Below, piece after piece: positions 58,844-64,000 of a DNA stretch of 64,000 nt. The notes under the pieces were generated by a model. It saw only the letters and a list, made by a program, of their open reading frames with translations. It had not been told where the DNA came from and did not search any database. Positions within the stretch are counted from its first letter, which is position 1; each line of letters begins with the position of its first letter. A program made the position numbers and the translations under genes. The stretch is taken from positions 496,001 to 560,000 of the forward strand of contig NZ_SWKP01000005.1 in assembly GCF_005871165.1 (NCBI RefSeq). Direction: 5' to 3'. The stretch is from Maricaulis alexandrii (lineage in GTDB: Bacteria; Pseudomonadota; Alphaproteobacteria; Caulobacterales; Maricaulaceae).

Positions 58844-59728
58844 ATGGCGTTTCGAAAACAATGGGTCGCAGCTCTGGTCCTGGCCGGGCTGGCCGGCCCG
58901 TCTGCGCTGGCCAATGGCTGGTCGGATGAGTGGGGCGGCAAGCTGCTCCTGACCCGCGGCATCTCCACCGTGGAGGGCGCGGGCGGCGGCGGCCTGGCGA
59001 GCTGGGCGCTGATCACCGGCAATGAGACCGAGCGCGGCATTGGCGGCACCGCCCATGCCAGCTGGGTCGAACTGCCCGATTACAGCTTTTCCGCCCAGGG
59101 TGTCGCCCTAGGTTTCCACGACCGGTTCGAACTGTCCTATACGCGCCAGGCTTTCGACACCGAAGCCGTGGGCGCTGCGCTCGGCCTCGGCCAGGGCTTC
59201 ACCTTCGAACAGGATGTCTTCGGTGCGAAACTGCGCCTGTTCGGCGATGCGGTTTATGACCAGGACAGTTGGCTGCCCCAGATCGCCGCCGGCGTGCAAT
59301 ACAAGGTCAACAACCAGTCCGCTGTCCTCAACGCGATCGGGGCGCAGGATGATGAGGGCGTCGATCTCTATCTGGCCGCGACCAAGCTCTATCTTGATCG
59401 ATCCCTCCTGCTGAACGCCACCGTGCGGGCCACCCGTGCCAATCAGCTCGGCATTCTCGGTTTCGGCGGGGATCTGGAGGACGATTATCAGTGGGCCGGC
59501 GAGTTCTCCGCCGGCTATCTGGTCAATCGCCGTCTCCTGATCGGCGCGGAATACCGCTTCAAGCCCGACAATCTGGGCCTTGCCGGCGAGGATGACTGGC
59601 TCGATGTCTTTGCCGCCTGGGCCGTGAATGAGCATCTCACCCTGACGGCCGCCTATGTGGACCTCGGCTCCATCGTGACCTTCGAGGACCAGCGCGGTCT
59701 CTACTTTTCCATTCAGGCCGGTTTCTAG
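58844..59728 (+). CDS. DUF3034 outer-membrane beta-barrel protein
   Basis: This is a 294-residue exported protein. The signal peptide is AFRKQWVAALVLAGLAGPSALA, and the mature part begins NGWSDEWGGKLLLTRGIST, typical of DUF3034. Alternating hydrophobic strands with aromatic ends (the C terminus is YFSIQAGF) show an outer-membrane barrel. The function is unknown. GGCAGGGGC precedes the ATG. It heads a tight group with a globin, a cupredoxin and an EAL protein; the four genes are separated by 9, 40 and 7 bases. Confidence 0.87.
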   Translation: MAFRKQWVAALVLAGLAGPSALANGWSDEWGGKLLLTRGISTVEGAGGGGLASWALITGNETERGIGGTAHASWVELPDYSFSAQGVALGFHDRFELSYTRQAFDTEAVGAALGLGQGFTFEQDVFGAKLRLFGDAVYDQDSWLPQIAAGVQYKVNNQSAVLNAIGAQDDEGVDLYLAATKLYLDRSLLLNATVRATRANQLGILGFGGDLEDDYQWAGEFSAGYLVNRRLLIGAEYRFKPDNLGLAGEDDWLDVFAAWAVNEHLTLTAAYVDLGSIVTFEDQRGLYFSIQAGF

Positions 59729-59737
59729 GAGGCCGAG

Positions 59738-60250
59738 ATGATGATCCGATCCCTGTTGCTTGCGGGCCTTTTTTCCGCCGGTCTGTCTGCCGCTGCCCTG
59801 GCCCAGTCGCATCCGCCCCACGCCCAGCCGGGCGAGCTGGAAGTGGACCCCTATACCGTGTCCGACGCCAATGCCGGGGCCGATCCGATCGAGGATGCGG
59901 ATGTGTTCGTGGCCTTTGGCGGCGAGGCGGGGATTGCCCGCGTGGTCGACGGCCTGCTGGAACGGGTCCGGGAGGATGAGCGGATCGAGGGCATTTTCCG
60001 GGCCTCCGACTGGCCGCGCCTGCGCCGGACCCTGATCGAGCAATTCTGCTACATCCTCGGCGGGCCCTGCACCTATACCGGTCGTGACATGGCCTCGGTG
60101 CACCGCGATCACGGCATCACCACGCGCGAATTCAATGCGCTGGTGGAGAATCTCCAGGATGCCATGGATGCCGAGGGCATTCCCTTCGCCCTCCAGAACC
60201 GGCTTCTGGCCCGGCTTGCTCCGATGCATCGCGATGTCGTCACCCGTTAG
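59738..60250 (+). CDS. Exported group 1 truncated haemoglobin
   Basis: This is a 170-residue protein with a clear signal peptide (LLLAGLFSAGLSAAALAQ), so the globin lies in the periplasm. The globin domain (about 60-170) has FGGEAGIARVVDGLLERVRE and FCYILGGPCTYTGRDMASVH, with the probable proximal haem ligand His122. The two Cys (in FCYILGGPC) are conserved in this branch and could form a disulfide or bind haem edge groups. Most truncated haemoglobins are cytosolic; export suggests oxygen or nitric-oxide chemistry, or signalling to the EAL protein encoded two genes on. TAGGAGGCC precedes the ATG. Confidence 0.92.
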   Translation: MMIRSLLLAGLFSAGLSAAALAQSHPPHAQPGELEVDPYTVSDANAGADPIEDADVFVAFGGEAGIARVVDGLLERVREDERIEGIFRASDWPRLRRTLIEQFCYILGGPCTYTGRDMASVHRDHGITTREFNALVENLQDAMDAEGIPFALQNRLLARLAPMHRDVVTR

Positions 60251-60290
60251 GCTTTACGCGATCTCAAGACCGCTCTGCTCTATTGGGGCT

Positions 60291-60875
60291 ATGATGCGTT
60301 TGCTTAGCCTTTTGGCCGCGCTGCTTGTGTCCGGTCAGGCCGCCGCCGAAGACGTGACCGTCCGGGTCACCACGCCGGCCGGAGAGCCCGTTGCCCATGC
60401 CGTGGTCAGCCTGCCGGGCGCCTTGCCCGCTTCGCCGGCGGACGTGGTCCATGAAATGGCCCAGGAAGACCTCCGGTTTGATCCCTTTGTCCTGGTCGTG
60501 CCGCAGGGGGCCGAAGTGGTCTTCCCCAATCGCGACCGGGTCCGGCACCACGTCTATTCCTTCGCGCGCGACAATGCCTTCGAGCTGGAACTCTATGGCC
60601 GCGAGCAGGAACGCAGTGTCGTTTTCGACGCCCAGGGCAATGTCCCGATCGGCTGCAATATCCATGACAATATGATCGCCTATATCCGTGTCGTGGATAC
60701 GCCCCACGCTGTGGTGACGAATGCTGACGGCGTGGCGGTTCTGGAGGGTGTGGCGGCCGGGCCCGTCACGGTCTGGCACCCTTATGCCAATGCCGAGAAC
60801 AATCGGCTCGTCCTCGATGCGCCCGCCGATGGCAGCACGCTGGATGTGACCCTCGACGTCCACGGGCGGCGATAG
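60291..60875 (+). CDS. Exported cupredoxin (methylamine-utilisation-like)
   Basis: This is a 194-residue protein. The signal peptide is MRLLSLLAALLVSGQAAA. The cupredoxin fold carries type-1 copper ligands: His86 or 87 in VRHHVYSF, then Cys122, His125 and Met128 in IGCNIHDNM. A C-terminal carboxypeptidase-regulatory-like segment (GVAVLEGVAAGPVTVWHP) follows. Database names for such proteins refer to methylamine utilisation, but no mau genes are present, so an electron-transfer or copper-sensing role with the neighbouring globin is more likely. The ATG at 60291 follows GGGG; the ORF upstream overlaps the globin gene and is not used. Confidence 0.87.
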   Translation: MMRLLSLLAALLVSGQAAAEDVTVRVTTPAGEPVAHAVVSLPGALPASPADVVHEMAQEDLRFDPFVLVVPQGAEVVFPNRDRVRHHVYSFARDNAFELELYGREQERSVVFDAQGNVPIGCNIHDNMIAYIRVVDTPHAVVTNADGVAVLEGVAAGPVTVWHPYANAENNRLVLDAPADGSTLDVTLDVHGRR

Positions 60876-60882
60876 GTCCGCC

Positions 60883-63213
60883 ATGCGCTTCCGCTCCCTC
60901 CGGACCAAGCTCGCCGTGATCTATGCGGGCCTGTTCGCCCTCGTCATGCTGGCGGCGGCAGCAGCCTCTTTCTATACCGTACAGCGCAATGCGACCCGGC
61001 TGGTCCAGGACGAGATGGCCGCCATGGCCGCCGTGTTCGACCGGATCTGGGCCCTCAATGCCCGCCAGATGGGCGATGCCGCCGACATCCTGTCGCGGGA
61101 TTTCGGTTTCCGGGCTGCTGTGGCGACGCGCGACGTTCCGACCATCGAGTCGGCCCTGGACAATCTGCGCCAGCGCTTTGAATTCGACATTGCCTTCGTT
61201 ATCGACCAGCAGGGCCAGGCCATCGGTGCCGGCGACATCCTGTCGGGGGAGACCATCCGCCTGATCGAGACCAGCCTGGAAGCCCGCGAGACGCCGGGCG
61301 GGGTGGTGGTGCTGGACGGATCAGCCTTTCATGCCGTGGCCCGCCCGGTACGCGCGCCCGATCATGTCGGCTGGGTGGTGTTCGCCTACAGCCTGTCGAG
61401 CCAGGGCCTCAATGACCTGACGGAACTGTCTGCCATTCCGCTGGAGGCGCGCCTGTTCTGGTCTGCCGGCGATGCGGGCTGGCAGGCCTCACGCAGCGAT
61501 GGCGATGATTGGCGCAACCTTTTGGGCGAGACGCCCGGCGAACAGGATGTCGGCTATTCCCTGGATCGCGAGCATCTGGTCAGTGCCATTGCCGTCGACA
61601 GTCTCTCCGACACGATGTCGGCCGTCCTTGTCCTGCAATACCCGGTCGCCCAGGCCATGGCGCCTTTCCGCACCATGATGCTGGGTCTGCTCGCCGCCGG
61701 CCTGGCCGGACTGGCCATCATCCTGGTCGGCAGCTGGCTGATTGCCCGCGGCCTGTCGCGGCCGCTGCAGGCGCTCGAGGCCGCCGCCGGCCGTCTGGCC
61801 AAGGGCGAGGCCACCAGTGTCGCCGCGCCCGGCCAGGACGAGATTTCCCGCCTGGCCCACAGTTTCAACACGATGGGCGAACAGATCGCCGCGCGTGAAA
61901 AGCGCATCACCCATCTGGCCCTGCATGACCCGGAGACCGGCCTGGCCAACCTCCAGGCGCTGGAACAGGCCGTGCGCGACCTGTCCGACCAGGGCGAGGC
62001 CGAGCAGGTTTTCGCCATTGCGGTGGGGATAGACCGTTTCCACCAGGTTCGCGGGGCGATCGGGTTTGCCCTGTCCTCCCAGATGATCGTCGATCTGGCC
62101 GCGCGCCTGGAACAGGTCTGTCCGGATGTCTGCCTTGGCCGGGTCGCCACCGATTCCATCGGTCTCGTCCTGCGGGCCGAGCATGCTGCCACCGTGGAGG
62201 CCGTCGCCCGCCAGATCGTCGACCTGGCCAATACGCCGGTCACCCTGCGCGATGAGCCGGTCGATCTGCACGCCACGATCGGAATCGCTTCGCTGGCGGA
62301 TACCCGGCAGGCTGGCCTGACCGTGATCGAGTGCGCCGGTGTCGCCATCGACCAGGCCCGCCAGGCGCAACAGCGTTTCGCCCGTTTTGACGGCACCGCC
62401 TATGGCGATCCGACCCGGAAGCTTTCCCTGATGAGCCGCATGTCCGCCGGTCTGAGCGCCGGGGATCTCTATCTGAGCTATCAGCCCAAATATGATTTTC
62501 GCACCCGGAGCATCCGGTCCTGTGAGGCCCTGATCCGCTGGGAAGACCCGGAGCGCGGTTTCATCGGTCCGGATGACTTCATCCCCATGGCCGAGGAAAC
62601 CGGCCATATCCTGCCCCTGACGGAATGGGTGCTGGACCGGGCCATTGCCGACCAGGTGCGCCTGAAAGCGGCGGGTTTCGACATCCAGATCGCAATCAAT
62701 ATCTCCGGTCGCCTGATCTCCGATCCGCGCTTCATCGACACGGCGCTCGACCGTCTGCGCGGCCGCGCCGGCCGGATCTGTTTCGAGATCACCGAAACCG
62801 CCGTCATCGACAATCCCGACCAGGCGCTGGCGCAAATGGAGCGTCTGCGGGAGGCGGGGATTGTGATTGCCATCGATGATTATGGCTCCGGCCTGTCCTC
62901 CCTGGCCTATCTGCGCTCGATCCCGGCCGAGGAGCTGAAGATCGACAAGGCCTTTGTGCTCAATCTCGATGAGTCCCGCGAGGACCGGCTGCTGGTGAAG
63001 TCCACCATCGACCTGGCGCACTCGCTGGGGCTGAAAGTGGTGGCAGAAGGCGTGGAAACCGCGGAATCCGTGGCCGTGCTGGCGGGCATGGGCGCGGACT
63101 ATGCCCAAGGATATCACATCGGACGACCCGTCCCGCTGGGCGACTTCCTCGCCTCGCTCAAGGGCCGGTCCGGCGACCCGGATCAGCGCCCGGCTTCCAG
63201 GGCGGCCAGCTAG
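60883..63213 (+). CDS. Membrane c-di-GMP phosphodiesterase with degenerate GGDEF domain
   Basis: This is a 776-residue protein. Two helices (about 11-31 and 264-288) flank a periplasmic sensor domain of about 230 residues. Next come HAMP (about 288-340), a GGDEF-like domain (about 345-500) and an EAL domain (about 520-765). The GGDEF signature is replaced by VATDS near residue 420, so no cyclase activity is expected. The EAL site is complete: CEALIRW at 547-553, EITETAVI, AIDDYGSGLSSL, KIDKAFV and VAEGVET. It should break down c-di-GMP in response to a periplasmic signal, plausibly from the globin and cupredoxin encoded just upstream, 7 bases before it. Confidence 0.9.
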   Translation: MRFRSLRTKLAVIYAGLFALVMLAAAAASFYTVQRNATRLVQDEMAAMAAVFDRIWALNARQMGDAADILSRDFGFRAAVATRDVPTIESALDNLRQRFEFDIAFVIDQQGQAIGAGDILSGETIRLIETSLEARETPGGVVVLDGSAFHAVARPVRAPDHVGWVVFAYSLSSQGLNDLTELSAIPLEARLFWSAGDAGWQASRSDGDDWRNLLGETPGEQDVGYSLDREHLVSAIAVDSLSDTMSAVLVLQYPVAQAMAPFRTMMLGLLAAGLAGLAIILVGSWLIARGLSRPLQALEAAAGRLAKGEATSVAAPGQDEISRLAHSFNTMGEQIAAREKRITHLALHDPETGLANLQALEQAVRDLSDQGEAEQVFAIAVGIDRFHQVRGAIGFALSSQMIVDLAARLEQVCPDVCLGRVATDSIGLVLRAEHAATVEAVARQIVDLANTPVTLRDEPVDLHATIGIASLADTRQAGLTVIECAGVAIDQARQAQQRFARFDGTAYGDPTRKLSLMSRMSAGLSAGDLYLSYQPKYDFRTRSIRSCEALIRWEDPERGFIGPDDFIPMAEETGHILPLTEWVLDRAIADQVRLKAAGFDIQIAINISGRLISDPRFIDTALDRLRGRAGRICFEITETAVIDNPDQALAQMERLREAGIVIAIDDYGSGLSSLAYLRSIPAEELKIDKAFVLNLDESREDRLLVKSTIDLAHSLGLKVVAEGVETAESVAVLAGMGADYAQGYHIGRPVPLGDFLASLKGRSGDPDQRPASRAAS

Positions 63214-63270
63214 AGCCCCAGCGGCTTCAATTCACGGATCAGATCAATCAGCAGGCGCAGGCCGCCGCCG

Positions 63271-64000
63271 TCACAGCCATTTCATCTTCCGGAACAGCCA
63301 GACCTGGCCGATGCCGATCGCGGTCAATATGCCGACGAACCACCAGAAGGCGCTGCCCAGGTCCGAGCCCGGAATACCGCCGACATTGATGCCCAACAGG
63401 CCGGTCAGGAAGCCCAGCGGCAGGAAGATGGCGGCGATCAGGGACAGGACGTAGAGATTCTTGTTCATCCGGTCGGCCAGGCCATTGGCCAGTTCGTCCT
63501 TGACGATCTGGGCCCGCTCGCGGATCGCGTCCAGGTCTTCCAGATAGCGCGTGATCCGGTCGAGATTTTCCTGCAGGCGACGCTTGGCCGGCGGGTCCAG
63601 CCAGACGAAATCCATCGTCCGTAATTGCGCCATCACATCGCGCTGGGGCGCGAAATAGCGGCGGAAAATGATGGCCTGGCGGCGCAGCGTATTGATGGTC
63701 TGGCGTTCCTCGATGCTCGGCTCGTCCATCACCATTTCCTCGACATCATCGAGGGCGGTGTGCAGCTCGGTCATCACCGGCTCCATCCGCTCGAACAGGC
63801 GGGCCGACAGCATGGCGATGAAATCGCCGGAATGCTTCGGGCCCTGGCCGGCGGCGAGGCGGTCCTGGATGTCCTTCACCGCCTTGAGCGGACGCCGCTG
63901 CACCGTGATGATCCGGTGGGCATCGATCCACAGCCGGATCGAGACCATGTCCTCCGGCTGGGCATCCTGGTTGAGATTGACGCCGCGCAGGATCATCAGC
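63271..64000 (-). CDS. zntB: CorA-superfamily metal transporter, ZntB type (cut by window edge)
   Basis: The frame is open to the right edge, so the N terminus is missing. The 240 or so visible residues cover the helical funnel (ARLFERMEPVMTELHTALDD, INTLRRQAIIFRRYFAPQRD) and two C-terminal helices. The selectivity loop after the first helix reads GLLGINVGGIPG, where CorA proteins have GMN and Met is replaced by Ile. The short tail FRKMKWL is typical. ZntB-type members move zinc, CorA magnesium. The 57 bases between this stop and the EAL gene stop hold nothing convincing. Confidence 0.88.
   Translation of the reverse strand, partial: LMILRGVNLNQDAQPEDMVSIRLWIDAHRIITVQRRPLKAVKDIQDRLAAGQGPKHSGDFIAMLSARLFERMEPVMTELHTALDDVEEMVMDEPSIEERQTINTLRRQAIIFRRYFAPQRDVMAQLRTMDFVWLDPPAKRRLQENLDRITRYLEDLDAIRERAQIVKDELANGLADRMNKNLYVLSLIAAIFLPLGFLTGLLGINVGGIPGSDLGSAFWWFVGILTAIGIGQVWLFRKMKWL

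Noticed and set aside
60291-60875. Methylamine-utilisation function suggested by the family name
   Set aside because: No mauA, mauB or other mau genes are nearby; the visible evidence supports only an exported type-1 copper protein.
63214-63270. Short minus-strand stretch reading GLRLLIDLIRELKPLGL before a stop
   Set aside because: It looks codon-like but has no start codon with a ribosome site and is cut by a stop upstream; it may be a remnant, but there is too little to call.

Overview
The window is GC-rich, densely coding DNA that reads as a free-living aquatic alphaproteobacterium of the Caulobacterales/Maricaulales/Hyphomonadaceae type. This placement is inferred from the cell-cycle genes rcdA (DUF1465) with its DUF1192 partner and trcR (DUF1013), from a PhyR-NepR-EcfG general stress locus, and from three large TonB-dependent receptors. 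No rRNA, tRNA, CRISPR array, phage or insertion sequence was seen. Genes at both window edges are cut.

Layout. (1) 0-3.7 kb: a cut gene, rcdA, a DUF1192 gene, an MDR quinone oxidoreductase, trcR behind a structured leader, and a membrane-tethered XRE regulator. (2) 3.7-9.0 kb: a pectate-lyase lipoprotein with a complete TRAP transporter (DctP-DctQ-DctM) in one operon, divergent from an FAH/MhpD-family hydratase; this looks like capture and use of pectin-type oligomers. (3) 9.1-14.8 kb: a TonB receptor and a LytS/LytTR two-component pair. (4) 14.8-19.3 kb: the general stress response. phyR and nepR-ecfG-phyK are divergent, with two back-to-back EcfG-type promoters (GGAAC-N16-CGTT). Two more copies of the motif precede an acidic lipoprotein gene and a 29-codon membrane microprotein gene. 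(5) 19.4-24.6 kb: proline uptake and synthesis (putP, proA, proC, proB). (6) 24.7-52 kb: a large acyl-CoA catabolic region with thioesterases, thiolase, three acyl-CoA dehydrogenases (two forming a probable heteromeric pair), a thiolase-like/DUF35 pair, two MFS transporters, a TonB receptor, a double-TetR regulator, an APH-type phosphotransferase, two SDRs, an aldo/keto reductase, an acyl-CoA ligase, a fused hydratase/3-hydroxyacyl-CoA dehydrogenase, a CoA transferase and a MarR regulator. The gene set resembles degraders of steroids, isoprenoids or other branched or cyclic acids, but the substrate cannot be read from sequence. A CGGTATG-type element recurs in the intergenic regions of this block. 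(7) 52-58.7 kb: a third TonB receptor, a TPR-sulfotransferase and a BCCT transporter. (8) 58.8-63.2 kb: a DUF3034 outer-membrane protein, an exported truncated haemoglobin, an exported cupredoxin and a membrane EAL phosphodiesterase with a degenerate GGDEF domain. (9) The right edge holds a cut zntB-like gene.

Most noteworthy: the clustered EcfG promoters with their unannotated microprotein; the globin-cupredoxin-EAL module; the putative CGGTATG regulon with the double-TetR protein; a multi-hairpin repeat that supplies the stop codon of a CoA transferase gene; and a promoter-plus-terminator arrangement ahead of trcR that could be a small RNA or attenuator.
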